A stretch of DNA of 64,000 nt from Chlorops oryzae (GCA_020466095.1 CM035807.1:51178752-51242751), one strand, 5' to 3'; counted from the first letter of the stretch, positions 12,279-24,299 are shown. Notes: generated by a model not told the origin, from the sequence alone. Numbers and translations are program-made.

Positions 12279-13493
12279 ATGTCGTTCGCAACTTTGTGTG
12301 TCCAATTAATTGATTTCGTCGACGCTTTCAATGAACTCCCAAATGCCGCTCATACTACTTTCACTATTGAAATTCAAAAAAAAGAAATTCAAGCTTTATG
12401 GGTTTACTCAAGCGAGAGTACCACTCCACACTCCAAAATGCAACGAAAAAGGGCAAGACTAGCGAAGAGATTTCCGCTTTCATTCGCAATTAAAATTACC
12501 TCCGTGTGATACCACTATATTCGAAGGGGATTATCTCTCTTGGCATACTTTTCGGGATTTGTTCACGGCTATTTATATCTCTAATACTCGATTGTCGCCT
12601 GTTGAAAAGTTTCATCATTTAATTCAGAAAACGCACGGCGAAGCAAATGAAATTGTGAAGAAATGTCCCTTGACTAACGAAGGATTTATCGTAGCATGGA
12701 AAAATTTAGTTGAGCGATATGATAATAGGCGCATTCTTGTCAATAGTCAGCTCAAGGTTTTATTCAATCTCAAACCAGTAGCAATTGAATCTAGTTCGGC
12801 TATTAAAAGCTTACAACGCGACATTAATAATTGTATTTCTACGTTGGAAATGTACAAAATAGATGTTGAAATCTGGGATGCTATTTTCACGTATGTTATC
12901 TATGTTCGTCGAAATTGCCAACTCTCAGTTTAGCTCTTTAGGAACAGACTCTCACTAATAAAACTGAAATCCCAAAATGGAAGGATTTAGATGCGTTTCT
13001 CACCAATCGTTTTTATACGTTAGAATCCGTGTCAGATTTTCGTGACAAGTCAGACTCGGCATCGAATTCTAAGTCTCAAGCTCCACCTACCTCGAAAGGT
13101 AACCAATCGGAAGCGCCTAAAACCAATATAGTTAATGCGTATCAAGCAAAAACAAATAAAACAGGTTGTTGTGTGTGTTCGTCTCGTGAGCATGAAACAA
13201 AAAATTGTTCTAAATTTTTAGCACTTAGCGTTCAGGAGCGTTTTAATAAAGTAAAACAACAAAATTTGTGCATTAACTGTCTCGCTAATTCTCATTCTTT
13301 TAAAAATTGTACCAGTGCTCATAATTGTTCTAAATGCCATAAAAGGCATCATACTCTTCTGCATCGTGACAATGCACCTTTTCAACATAATTCCTTTAAT
13401 GCTACTCAAAATGCATCTCTTTCTCGACAAGCTCATCCTACACAAGTAACGACGAATTTTCAAAGTGGCAGCTTCAGCCACTGCTTCAAGTAG
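12279..13493 (+). pseudogene. Bel-1 gag (degenerate)
   Basis: Starts at ATG 12279. The N-terminal helical region has the AAHTTFTIE stretch seen in Bel-Pao gags. A frame break lies near 12500. The capsid core (about 12520-12920) resembles the DUF1759 family: FEGDYLSWHTFRDLF and LSPVEKFHHLIQKTHGEA. After a second break the nucleocapsid (13029-13493) shows clustered cysteine/histidine knuckles, including CCVCSSREHETKNC, CINCLANSHSFKNC and CSKCHKRHHTLLH. The fold and order are diagnostic of Bel-Pao, but three lesions prevent a single product. Confidence 0.85.
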
Positions 13494-15854
13494 TGCTGCA
13501 GCAGAGAACACTGTCAATGTTCAGTCTCATGTGGCCATTTCTTCGTGTCAAGTTTTGCTTGGCACAGCTATGGTTCATATTTATCATCACGGCGTTACAT
13601 ATACAGCCCGAGCATTAATCGATCCTGGATCGGAAGGCACTTTCATGACTGAACGCCTTCAAAAATTATTAAAACTGCCAGAAAAAAAGGTTAATGCACA
13701 AGTTTCAGGAATCAATAGAACTGTCTCCGCTCGTACAATAAAATCAGTTGAGTTTGTTTTGGGCTCTCCCAATAATTCTGCCATTCAAATTTAAGTTTCA
13801 GGACTCATTCTTCTCTATTTAACGGAACATATTCCTACATATTCTCTGGATATTACTAAAATCCAAATTCTCGCTGATCTCCAACTCGCTGACAATCAAT
13901 TTTGGAAAAGCAACGAAATTGATATTTTAATTGGTGCCGATATTTATCCTTTCATTCTCCTCAATGGTATTAGGAAAAACGCATTTGGTTCTCTCATGGC
14001 ACAAAATAAAGTTTTCGGATGGATCTTTTTAGGGCCAGTGGGGCTCCAGAAGTCTAACAATATTCGAGTATTTTTGTCGTCAATAAATGAAATTTCACTA
14101 AACGACCAAATGACTAGATTTTGGGAAATTGAGGATTTTCCAAAAAAGCCGTTTCTCACTGAAGAAGAAATACTGTGTGAAAATTTATTTGTAAATACCA
14201 CTTCCCGTGATTCTGATGGTATATATGTTGTTCATCTTCCATTTAAATCTCTCAATAAAAGCATCGGTTCGTCAAGAGACAGTTTCTGCGCAATGAGCTT
14301 CGTTTATTAAAATCTCCCGATGTAAAGGCCCAATATGATAAAGTCGTCATGGAATATCTGGAGTTAGGTCATATGGAAAAAGTCTCGACGTCTGACCAAT
14401 TTCCACATTATTATTTGCCTCATCACGCTGTTTTTAAGCCAGAAAGCACGACAACAAAAGTTCGTGTAGTTTTCAATGCCTCATGTAAAACGGCAAATGG
14501 TAAAACTCTCAACGATATTCTCTATGTAGGTCCCTCTCTTCAACAAGATCTCACTATTTTAATTGTAAAGTGGCAATTATTTCGATTCGTATTCAATGGC
14601 GATTTAAAGAAAATGTATCGTCAAATACGAGTGCATGAATCCCACACTCTCTTTCAGCGACTAATCTTTCGTCAATCCACCTCCGATCCCCTGGAGGAAT
14701 ATGAACTAAAAACAGTTACTTTAGGGGTAAATTGTGCACCGTATTTAGCAATTCGCACTCTCATTCAGTTAGCCAATGATGTAGAAAATTCACTTCCTTT
14801 AGCTTCAAACATTTTAAAAAATATGATGTATGTCGATGATGCACTAGCAGGTGCACATACCCTCAATGATACTCTTGAAGCCTTAAAACAGCTAATTCAG
14901 GCCACCAATTCTGCTGGATTTACGATGAGGAAATGGACTTCCAACTGCAAGGAAGTGTTAAATGTACTCCCAGTAAAAGATCTTTTACATGAAGATTTTC
15001 TCAAGATTGAAGATTGTAGTTTCACCAAGACATTCATTGGAATGCCAACTCTGATAGCTTTTTCTTTACGGTTTCCAAGTTCTCGGAAAAACCTTCATAC
15101 ACAAAGAGAGAAGTTCTGTCCATGATTGCAAAATTGTTTGATCCAGCAGGATGGCTCTCGCCGATCGTAATAGTCGCAAACATTTTTATGCAAAGCCTAT
15201 GGCTGCAACAAATAGAATGGGATGAAGAAATTCCCTCAGACCAACTAAAAGTGTGGAAAGTATTCATGGAAAGCCATCAATGTATCGAAAGGATTCAAAT
15301 TCCAAGATGGGTGGACTATGCTCCTTCCTCAATGGTGCAATATCATGCGTTTTGCGACGCATCCGAGAAGGCGTTCGGAGCGTGTATATATATTCGAGTT
15401 GCAAATGGTCAATGTGTTAACACTCATCTTATCTTCGCAAAATCCCGTGAAATCCGTTTCCCTCCCGCGATTAGAGCTTTGTGGTGCCACATTATTAGCT
15501 GAAATGATCGAAGCATTAATAGAAGAGCTAAAAATAAATAAAAGGTTGCTATTTTGTTGGACGGATTCAACAATTGTTCTCGCATGGCTTCAAAAGCCAC
15601 CGTGTGCATGGAATGCATTTGTGGCAAATAGGGTCTCAAAAATTGTAGAGAAAACTAATCGCGACAATTGGTTTCACGTTGATTCGCATGACAATCCCGC
15701 GGATATGATTAGCAGAGGGATTAACAGTCAAGATCTGGTTGATAATCAATTATGGTGGACAGGGCCTTCATGGTTAAAATTAGAAGCATCCGCGTGGCCC
15801 AAATTGAATCCCTCGTGCTCGTTAGACACCAATTTAGAAAAAAAAAGCCATTAA
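13465..15854 (+). pseudogene. Bel-1 pol: protease, RT, RNase H (broken)
   Basis: The protease region (13600-13790) reads ALIDPGSEGTF where retropepsins have D-S/T-G, so the catalytic triplet is altered. Stops and shifts follow near 13794 and 14310. RT (14349-15125) carries VRVVFNASC, a GDLKKMYRQI motif and MMYVDDALAG (about 14823). RNase H (15122-15854) has YHAFCDASEKAFGACIY, PRLELCGA and DNPADMISRG, the Bel-Pao RNase H signature. The region is a good Bel-Pao match with at least four frame breaks. Confidence 0.88.
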
Positions 15855-16097
15855 AGTTAATTATGCGTTTTTCAACAATTTTGAAGACCTGATGGATAGG
15901 TTTTCAGACTTCGCTCGTGCCTTACGTGTTTTTTCTTACGTGTTTCGTTTCACAAAGCGACGAAGTCAATCTGCGGTCCCATTCACTAAGGGCGTCACAA
16001 TCCCCGAAATTAAATCAACACAAAATGACAAAAGGCTTAATTCGCAAATGAATATTTTCTTCTTTCTAAATCCCTCCCCATTGATTCTAAAAGCAAA

Positions 16098-16935
16098 CTA
16101 GGTACTCTAAACCCATTCCTCGATCCTGATGGGTTGCTCCGTGTGGGAAGTCGGTTAGCGCGTTCCACCTCCCTACGTTATAATGAAAAATTTCCGATCA
16201 TTCTCCCATATTCAGCTCAATTCACACGCTTGTTCGTTCGTTTTACTCATGACATGAGTATGCATGGAGGAAATCAGCTTATGTTACGTTTGATGCGTCA
16301 ACAATTTTGGATTCCGAAGGCCAAGAATTTAATTAGAACAACCATTCATTCTTGTAAGATCTGCCTGGTACACAAGAAGAAAGCTGAAAGCCAAATTATG
16401 GCTGCCTTGCCCCCAGATCGAATAACGATTGCTAGGCCGTTTACGTCGACTGGAGTCGATTTCTGTGGCCCTTTTGACATAAAGAGTTACAAAGGTCGAG
16501 GATGCAGTATCACAAAAGGTTATGTTTGTCTGTTCGTTTGTTTTGCTACGAAAGCAATACATCTCGAAGCAGTGAGTGACCTCACGACGCCCACTTTTTT
16601 AGCAGCCCTTGCTCGATTTGTAGCCCGGCGGGGCTGTCCAGCAAGAATCTTTTCGGATAATGGCACAAATTTTGTTGGGGCTTCTCGAGTACTGAAGAAG
16701 GAATTTAAAGAATATCTAAAGGCCACGAAAGCAGATGTTGAACGAAATTACTCAAATCAAGCAAATAAATGGAAATTCATTCCCCCTGGGGCTCCTCATA
16801 TGGGAGGACTTTGAGAAGCAAGTGTAAAATCTTTTAAATTTCAATTTCGACGATTCGCAGGATATCTTAAACTCACCTTTGAAGAATTCAGCACGATTAC
16901 TCAAAGAATTGAAGCATGAGCAACTCTCGACCTTT
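16098..16935 (+). pseudogene. Bel-1 integrase, C-terminally deleted
   Basis: The zinc-binding region spans DPDGLLRVGSRL to CKICLVHKK (16120-16375), with H residues in HDMSMHGGNQL. The catalytic core follows: GVDFCGPFDIK (first Asp, about 16455), then IFSDNGTNFVGA (second Asp, about 16650). The Glu position falls around PHMGGL*EAS (about 16800), where a TGA lies just before the Glu codon. The reading continues to LTFEEFSTITQRIEA and then stops abruptly where the 3' LTR begins, so the C-terminus is deleted. Confidence 0.88.
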
Positions 16936-17247
16936 AAGTCATGGCGCCAAGCATTGTCTTGATCTCAATCAATTGTCTTACAGCTACCTTACGAAAAAGA
17001 TTATTCTCTCCCGCGTTATAATTACATTTATACGAAATCTCACACATTTGTGAACTCATACATTCAATCTCATCGCATCTCATCTCATCTACGCCATCAT
17101 CCACTAACCTTTGCGGATCACCTACAAACGTAAGATCATCGATTATTTATTCGAGCTAATAAAGATATCTTGCAAATTAACTTTTTGCCTCTTTTTTGCA
17201 TTACTCGGCTGATCCCCGGATTTCCCTCACTTAAACTGAGCTATTTA
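16936..17247 (+). repeat. Bel-1 3' LTR (5'-truncated)
   Basis: Matches the 5' LTR from AAGTCATGGCGCCAAGC to CTATTTA. The first part of the LTR (counterpart of 9893 to about 9990) is missing, lost with the integrase end. Confidence 0.85.
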
Positions 17248-17513
17248 TATATAGATGACATTATAGTTTTTGGCAAAACAATATCGGAGCATTATTCAAA
17301 TCTTCAACAAGTATTCCAAAGATTACAAAAATACAATTTAAAGTTAAATGCATCAAAATGTAACTTTTTAAAACACGAAGAAATATTTTTAGGTCATACA
17401 CAAATAACAGATCTTGGCGTGCCAACTGACCCAGAAAAATTCAGGGAAGTGAAAGTTTTTCTAAGACCTACAAATTCAAATGAAGTAAGAAGATTCGTTG
17501 CATTTTGCAATAA
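17248..17513 (+). pseudogene. gypsy-2 RT fragment (YIDD region)
   Basis: Open in frame from the Bel-1 junction: YIDDIIVFGKTISEHYSNL, KLNASKCNFLKHE, then NEVRRFVAFCN, where the long-TIR transposon begins. Sequence type is mdg1/412-like, related to but distinct from gypsy-1. Confidence 0.88.
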
Positions 17514-17891
17514 CACTGTGTGTAATTTTTTAAGTCACGGCAAAATAACCATATACGGACACCACTACGTGATAAAAGACTAAAAAAAAAAGACCCGTGT
17601 CTCCCAATTTTCCCCCAAAGTCATGCACTTTTTGTTTTATGGGCCCCCTAAGATTTGGGGCCTCGGTATCATTTTCGTAAAAATGTGATCATTTTCTCAG
17701 GCTCATATCTTGTAAACCGTTCAGAATTTCGATTTACTCTCTGAGGCAAAGTTGTAGCTCTTGTCATAAGGAACAAAAATTGCCAACATATAAAATCCAA
17801 AAAACTTCACCTTCCAGGTCAAAATCGCAAAAAACTTAAAAAATTTCGAATTTTTTTACCTTTTTCCCGTGTTCAGGTCCATAGGTAGCAA
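17514..17891 (+). repeat. Left TIR of the long-TIR transposon
   Basis: Inverted match to 20476-20846. Shared segments include ATAACCATATACGGACACC, AGACACGGGTC (as complement) and GACCTGAACACGGG (as complement). A few small indels separate the arms. Confidence 0.85.
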
Positions 17892-17936
17892 TCTGACTCT
17901 GATTCGGAAATTCTTTTTTGCAGCCTACCGACATAA

Positions 17937-18165
17937 GCAAACATCTGCATTGAATTCACATAAACACAAGCCAAAATATAAAAATACCTGGAAACACATT
18001 GTCATAAAGATGAAATTGTGAACATATGAAATCAAAAAACTTCTACCAAAAAACTACCTGGAAGCAAACATCTGCATTTAATTCACATAAACACAAGCCA
18101 AAATATAAAAATACCTGGAAACACATTGTCATAATGATGAAATTGTGAGCATATAAAAGCGACAC
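17937..18165 (+). promoter_or_regulatory. 126-bp direct repeat and TATA box before the transposase gene
   Basis: GCAAACATCTGCATT starts at 17937 and again at 18063, giving a 126-bp tandem unit. The second unit runs into GCATATAAAAGCGAC (about 18148), a strong TATA box about 150 bp before the first ATG. This is the likely transposase promoter. Confidence 0.6.
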
Positions 18166-18251
18166 GACGCTCACATCGAGGCATTGCACAGCGCGACGTT
18201 AACGAGAGCTCAGCGGTGAAAATTATAAAGTGACAGTGAATGTAAAAAATA

Positions 18252-20251
18252 GTGAAAGTGCTACTGCATAATTCGCACACAACATTGGCAACTGACAATT
18301 TCAATATGCAGTGTGAAAAAAAGGATTTATTTTGCTACGTTTGCGGTCATCAAACCAGAAAAATAACATCTACAAGATTTCAAAAGGAAAAGAATCTTTT
18401 AACTACTGAATTCAAAAGAGCATATACATTGTTTTTCGACGAAATGGACTTGACCGGTGAAAATTACACACCTAATACAGTGTGTCGCCAATGTTATAAC
18501 AATGGTTGAGTGGAGGCAGTGGTACTATGAAGTATTGTAAGCCGGTAAACTGGATTTATCGTCCAGGTGATCATGATGCAACCAGTTGCTATGCATGCGT
18601 AAATTACACATCTCGTCTAAGTCGACATGCTGAGAAGAACAAAATTTATAAAGCAACTGCAACAGCCACACTATTAGTGCTTGCACCTGAAAATTTTGTA
18701 TCACCAAGGCCGCCAACTCCAGATCGTACTACAGAATTTACAGCAATGAGTACAGCAAGTGGAGTTACTTATGAAGATCCATTTGATACCGATTATGAGC
18801 CCCAACAGGGAAGAGATGGACCACAACTAATAACACAAATGGAAATGGATTTCATTGTGGCCATATTGGGATTATCCCAGCGGCTTGCAATATTTTTAAC
18901 AGCTTTTTTAAAAAAAAGAAAACTCACACATGCTTATGTAAACTCTACGGCGTACCGCAAACGACAAGCTGAATTTCAGATGCTGTACACTCTAAATGAT
19001 GACAATTCGTTCGCTTACTGCAACGATATAAAAGCTTTGGTGGTAAAAATGGGAATGAACTACATCGCTAGTGAGTGGAGATTATTTATTGATGGTTCTG
19101 TTTCAAGCTTGAAAGCAGTGTTGTTGCATGTGTCGAACCTTCCATTCCGCTAGCAATGGGTATCAACATGAAAGAAAGCTATGAAACATTGAAAGATATA
19201 ATGGAAAAAATCAAATATTACGAAAATAAGTGGAAGATTTGCTGTGATTTGAAGGTCATCAACATTATGCAAGGGATCATCGATAAGGGCGGCTTCCCAA
19301 AATTCTTTTGTTTTCTTTGTAATTGGGATTCACGGTCATTTCTGAATCAATTCCAATGTAATTCGTGGAGGCCAAGAGGAAGTGTGGATGAACAAATACA
19401 ACAACATAGACTGAAGAATGCACCTTTAATTGACAATACTCAAGACATCTTGCTGCCACCGCTCCACATAAAATTGGGAATTGTTAAAAAATTCATCGAA
19501 GTGGCCGTTGTAAATTGTCCAAACGCATTCGACTATTTGAAAAGCGTTTTCCCAAAGCGTAGCGATGAAAAAATTAAAAAAGGTATTGTAGTAAATTTAA
19601 AACGGATTTTAGTTCACCTAATTGTACTATATATATAGCTATTTACACTATGTTAATGTTTTCTTTTCTGTCTTTATTTTTTGTTTTCATTTAACAGGCG
19701 TACTTAATGGCCCTGACATTAGAAAGCTATTCAAGAGCAACTTTGCTTCATCGCTTGATGAAAATCATTCAATGGCATGGATTTACCTTCAGCGTGTATG
19801 CACCAGAGTCTTGGGAGCGGATCGAGACGTGGAACCGGAAGCAAGAGAATGGGTGAAAGCAATGCTGTATTATTTTGAGATAATCGGCGCATCGATGACA
19901 TTAAAGCTGCATTTTCTTCATTTTCATTTTGACGATTTCATCAAACACCTCCCTACCGAATCCGATGAGCAAGGAGAACGGTTTCACCAAACCACAATGC
20001 CCATGGAAAAACGGTTCGAAGGCAAAAACCTGGACGCATTGCTTGCAGAGGCATGTTGGTGGAGTCACAAGATCACCCTGTATGATGTTAATGCAGTAGT
20101 TGAAGAAGAAAGAGCTGATGATGGAGGGCAGTCTGGAAGCAACGTGCCTGTGGACACCATACTTTCTGAATCAGAGTCAGATTCGGACGACGATTTGGAT
20201 CCACAACTTAAGAGAGCTCGATTTGCAAGTCCAGGGCCATCAACATTATAA
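18252..20251 (+). pseudogene. Transposase-like gene, unclassified family, one intron
   Basis: Three open blocks make one gene. The N-terminus has paired cysteines (CYVCGHQTRK near 18335, VCRQCY near 18480, SCYACVNYTS near 18585), suggesting a zinc-binding head. The body shows EWRLFIDGSVSSLKAVLLH (about 19073), KICCDLKV (about 19235), FCFLCNWDSRS, LLPPLHIKLGIVKKF, and after an intron (19583-19697, GT-AG, 115 bp) SDEQGERFHQTTMPMEKRF (about 19960). The same motif series occurs in a large arthropod protein family I know only as uncharacterised. Asp in LFID, Asp in CDLKV and Glu in DEQGE could form an RNase H-like DDE triad (inference). Frameshifts near 18505 and 19140 kill this copy. The tail is acidic. 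Confidence 0.75.
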
Positions 20252-20475
20252 ACAAAATTATAACATTTTAACATAATTATTATGATACGAATATTTTTTT
20301 TTAATATTTTTGTAATAGATAGCATAGTAGCTCAATGTTTAAGTAAATAAAAACAAATGAAATTAAAAAACGGTGTTAAGAATCATCTCTAAGAAGCTTA
20401 TATGTTTCAGAAATTTGTTTATTGAGATCTTAGGTACATTTTTGTAGTTTATTGTTTCCTTGAATTTTGAACGGT

Positions 20476-20846
20476 TTGCTACCTATGGACCTGAACACGG
20501 GAAAAAGGTAAAAAAAAAAATCGAAATTTTTTAAGTTTTTTGCGATTTTGACCTGGAAGGTGAAGTTTTTTGGATTTTATATGCTAGCAATTTTTGTTCC
20601 TTATGACAAGAGCTACAACTTTTGCCTCTAAGAGTAAATCGAAATTCTGAACGGTTTACAAGATATGAGCCTGAGAAAATGATCACATTTTTACGAAAAT
20701 GATACCGAGGCCCCAAATCTTTGGGGGCCCATAAAACAAAAATTGCATGACTTTGGGGAAAATTGGGAGACACGGGTCTTTTTTTTTAGTCTTTTATCAC
20801 GTAGTGGTGTCCGTATATGGTTATTTTTTTTTGGTGTTGCACTGTG
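20476..20846 (-). repeat. Right TIR of the long-TIR transposon
   Basis: Inverse complement of the left arm, from TTGCTACC inward edge to GCACTGTG outer edge. Confidence 0.85.
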
Positions 20847-21169
20847 TTATTATAGAAAAGTCATAAAACACTTTGCAGAAATGGCAAACCCCCTGAATAA
20901 TTTACACAAAAAGAACGTAGTTTTTAATTGGAGCCCTGAATGCGAAAAATCATTTCAAATATTAAAAACCTCACTAATTAATCCACATATCTTACAACAT
21001 CCAAATATCCAAAAAGAATTCATTTTAACAACAGACGCTTCATATTATGCACTTGGTGCAGTACTTTCTCAAGGTACAATAGGATCTGATCTTCCAATTG
21101 CATATGCAAGTAGATCCTTAAATACACACGAATTAAATAAACCAATAATAGAAAAATAACTTTTAGCTA
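20847..21169 (+). pseudogene. gypsy-2 connection/RNase H fragment
   Basis: Reading resumes after the transposon with KVIKHFAEMANPLNNL, FNWSPECEKSFQILK, then RNase H with LTTDASYYALGAVLSQG and IAYASRSLNTHE. It stops where the mariner begins. Confidence 0.88.
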
Positions 21170-22461
21170 ACAGGTTGGCTGATAAGTCCCCGGTCTAACA
21201 AAGAAAAACACATTTTTTTGTCAAAATTCGTTTTTATTATTCAACATAGTTCCCTTCAAGAGCGATACAACGATTATAACGACGTTCCAATTTTTTGATA
21301 CCATTTTGGTAGTACTCCTTCGGTTTTGCCTCAAAATAGGCCTCAGTTTCGGCGATCACCTCTTCATTGCAGCCAAATTTTTTCCCTGCGAGCATCCTTT
21401 TGAGGTCTGAGAACAAGAAAAAGTCGCTGGGGGCCAGATCTGGAGAATACGGTGGGTGGGGAAGCAATTCGAAGCCTAATTCATGAATTTTTGCCATCGT
21501 TCTCAATGACTTGTGGCACGGTGCGTTGTCTTGGTGGAACAACACGTTTTTCTTCTTCATATGGGGCCGTTTTGCCGCGATTTCAACCTTCAAACGCTCC
21601 AATAACGACATATAATAGTCACTGTTGATGGTTTTTCCCTTCTCAAGATAATCGATAAAAATTATTCCATGCCCATCCCAAAAAACAGAATCCATTACTT
21701 TGCCAGCGGACTTTTGAGTTTTTTCCACGCTTCGGAGACGGTTCACCGATCGCTATCCACTCAGCCGACTGTCGATTGGACTCAGGAGTGTAGTGCTAGA
21801 GCCATGTTTCATCCATTGTCACATATCGACGCAACAACTCGGGTGTATTGCGAGTTAACAGCAGCAAACACCGCTCAGAATCATCAACACGTTGTTGTTT
21901 TTGGTCAAATGTGAGCTCGCGAGCCACCCATTTTGCACAGAGCTTTTTCATATCCAAATATTGATGAATGATATGGCCAACACGTTCCTTTGATATCTTT
22001 AAGGCCTCTGCTATCTCGATCAACTTCATTTTACGGTCATTCAAAATCATTTTGTGAATTTTTTTGATGTTTTCTCGGTAACCACCTCTTTCGGGTGTCC
22101 ACTGCGTTCACCGCCCTCCGTGCTCATTTCACCACGCTTGAATTTTGCATACCAATCAATTATTGTTGATTTTCCTGGGGCAGAGTCCGGAAACTCATTA
22201 TCAAGCCAAGTTTTTGCTTCCACTGTATTTTTTCCCTTCAGAAAACAGTATTTTATCAAAACACGGAATTCCTTTTTTCCATTTTTTTCACAATAACAAA
22301 AGTTGCTTCACAAAAGACGCTCTATCTCACCAACTAATTGACTTACAGACGTCAAATTTTGACACGAATCATTTAAAGGTTGCCACTATATAAAAATAAT
22401 ATGCATTTAATACTAGCGACGCCATCTATGTGTCAGACCGGGGACTTATCAGCCAACCTGT
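21170..22461 (-). mobile_element. Himar1-like mariner copy A (minus strand, dead)
   Basis: A 1292-bp irritans-subfamily mariner with both TIRs (ACAGGTTGGCTGATAAGTCC at the left; its inverse at the right), flanked by TA (21168-21169, 22462-22463). The transposase is in three frames: 22047-22259, 21796-22050 and 21237-21746. DNA-binding blocks, TMDETWL, HQDNAPCH and YSPDLAPSDFF are all readable, so the lesions are small frameshifts. It lies within the RNase H of gypsy-2, whose reading resumes beyond it. Confidence 0.93.
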
Positions 22462-22960
22462 TATTCATTGGGCGATAAATTATTTCAGACCTTACCTCTA
22501 TAGAAAAACTTTCAAAATAGTAACAGATCATAGACCATTAGTTTTGTTGTTTAAAGACAAAAACCCCTCTTCAAAATTCACCAGAATTCGAATGGATCTC
22601 ATGGAATATGATTTTGACATTATTTATAAACAAGGAAAATTAAACACTAATGCTGATGCACTTTCTAGAATTCCAGTAAATTCTAATGAATTAAAAACTT
22701 TGATACCATGCATTGCAGCAATAACTAGAAGTACAACTAAAAATGTGACCCGTCCAAATAGAACACCTACCCCCACAAAGAGGATTAGCTATCCGCACAT
22801 GTGGGAATGCATATCTATTTCGGATGTACGAAATTTGCCAATTCTTAAATTTGTGCAAACACAAGGGGAGAATAAATGTAAAAAGCGTAAAAATCTGCAG
22901 ACTTTTGCCATCATTAGCAACGATGTTTTTTTTTTTGGAAAACATACAAATTATACATAA
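22462..22960 (+). pseudogene. gypsy-2 RNase H end and downstream linker
   Basis: Continues HWAINYFRPYLYRKTF, VTDHRPLVLLFKDKNPSSKF, MEYDFDIIYKQGK and NADALSRIP, then a basic linker ending at 22960. The Helitron 3' terminus starts at the next base. No integrase core is seen. Confidence 0.85.
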
Positions 22961-23440
22961 CTAGCTGGCACTAAGGCTCGCTCCGCGAGCCTTCGCGCCA
23001 GCTTCGTATGACCCGCGCTCGTTTCCTCTCCCGCTACAGGTTGATATTGGGCAAAAGTAGTAAAAGTGGTAAAGTAGTATGTTTTTAAATACTCTAGGTT
23101 TTTATTCATTCTTTGTGTGAAATTTAAACATTATGCTATAAATTATTATTAAACTACTATTGACCAATAATTCCTCCTCTCCCACGGAAACGTGGCATTG
23201 TTTTATGTACTTAACTGTGAATATAATAGACTTAATATTCACTGAAATGCGCTTACTCCCGATTTAAATAAAAATAAATTTTTTTTTTATGATTTGAAAG
23301 TTTGTTACATTAAAATTTTAAATAGCTTGGTGAATTCGTATTTTTTGCCCAAGCCTACTTTGCTGCTTTTTCATTTTAAATAACCTAGATACCGACTGCA
23401 GTGGTAAAATTATTCCCCTATCTAATTTGGGGAATAGCTG

Positions 23441-24225
23441 TTATCCATTTATCCATCTAACTATCCACCTATCCACCGCACAAAAAGTAAACAAACGGCT
23501 ACTTTGACAGCGTGCCATCGGAAGACGATCTTCAAATTTTCCGTTCAAAATTGTAGCTTGAAGAACATTGCCCATTAGTTTTATTATGACTAATCGTGTA
23601 CCGTTGCATAGCTTAGGTGCATTTAAATTCCGAAGCAAAATGATAGGTGAACCAGTGTTAATCGTAAGTTATGTGGTGGCATTCCTGGTAAATCCAGCGA
23701 ATTCAAAAATTCAACAGGATAGTTTACTGCTTCGTCAGGATTGGTAACAGCGTCGATTGATATCTCATTGCCGGGCAATGACTGTTGTATTTTAAAGTTA
23801 ATAGCGTCAACATCGATATTTTTTGCAGCTAAAATAGCTCGTTCACGATGTCACGCATGATTAAGATAATTAGCTTTTAAATCTGGAAATATGCTTTCAA
23901 TCAAAGCATCTTTCGTATTTACCATGTTGCAGTAATTTTATGGCAATTTGATGCATCGTGTGTCCCCATGCAATGGTATTGTTCCATTTCCAATGTTGAG
24001 CAATTGCTCGGAGAATGATAGTTCCAATGGATCGTTTTGCAGTTGAGCACGTATATTTGTGTTAAAACATAATGTACTGACATTTCGCCATAGATGTGAT
24101 TGTTTTGTACACGCGTTGATTTCATCCGCATATGTAGCGCGGGGAATAACGGCCAATGTCTGTCTAAAATCACAGGACAGCAGCAGTACAGCACCACCGA
24201 AAAGCCTGCTTTGCTGCCCTTTCAT
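23441..24225 (-). pseudogene. Helitron helicase (Pif1-like) C-terminal part, broken
   Basis: Minus-strand reading in three open stretches: FGGAVLLLSCDFRQTLAVIP (about 24200-24140; the usual GDFRQ Gly is Cys), ADEINACTKQSHLW, then after a stop ERAILAAKNIDVDAINFKI (about 23840), NYPVEFLNSLDLPGMPPHNL, and finally LCNGTRLVIIKLMGNVLQATI (about 23610-23550). This order matches the Pif1-family helicase domain of Helitron Rep/Hel proteins. The Rep nuclease part is not found. Stops and shifts make it inactive. Confidence 0.85.
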
Positions 24226-24299
24226 TTTAAATAACCTAGATACCGGCTGCAGTGCAATCTCGGTAAAATTATTCCCCCATCTAATTTAGGGAATAGGTG

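Larger units (their letters stand above)
9893..17247 (+). mobile_element. Bel-1: Bel-Pao LTR retrotransposon
   Basis: Full element order is visible: 5' LTR, primer site, gag, protease, RT, RNase H, integrase, partial 3' LTR. The flanks are TATAT on both sides (9888-9892 and 17248-17252), a 5-bp target duplication inside the YIDD codons of gypsy-2. The integrase C-terminus and the start of the 3' LTR are deleted, and several frame breaks interrupt the ORFs, so this copy is dead. Confidence 0.85.
17514..20846 (+). mobile_element. DNA transposon with about 375-bp TIRs and an unclassified transposase
   Basis: Inverted repeats of about 378 bp (17514-17891) and 371 bp (20476-20846) enclose a spliced gene. 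The outer ends are CACTGTG on the left and CACAGTG on the right strand read inward. The element interrupts gypsy-2 between codons FCN and YRK. The target duplication is not clear, because the flanks TAA/TTA are complementary and not direct copies. It also carries a 126-bp direct repeat and a TATA box upstream of the gene. Confidence 0.8.
9860..22960 (+). mobile_element. gypsy-2: mdg1-like Gypsy fragment split by nested insertions
   Basis: Pieces of one plus-strand RT-RNase H region are scattered here: about 9860-9892 (end of the segment before YIDD), 17248-17513 (YIDD to FCN), 20847-21169 (YRK to RNase H) and 22462-22960 (rest of RNase H onward). Each gap is another transposon: Bel-1, a long-TIR transposon and a mariner. 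The reading resumes on the far side of each, which shows they were once contiguous. The 5' half, LTRs and integrase are absent. Confidence 0.8.
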
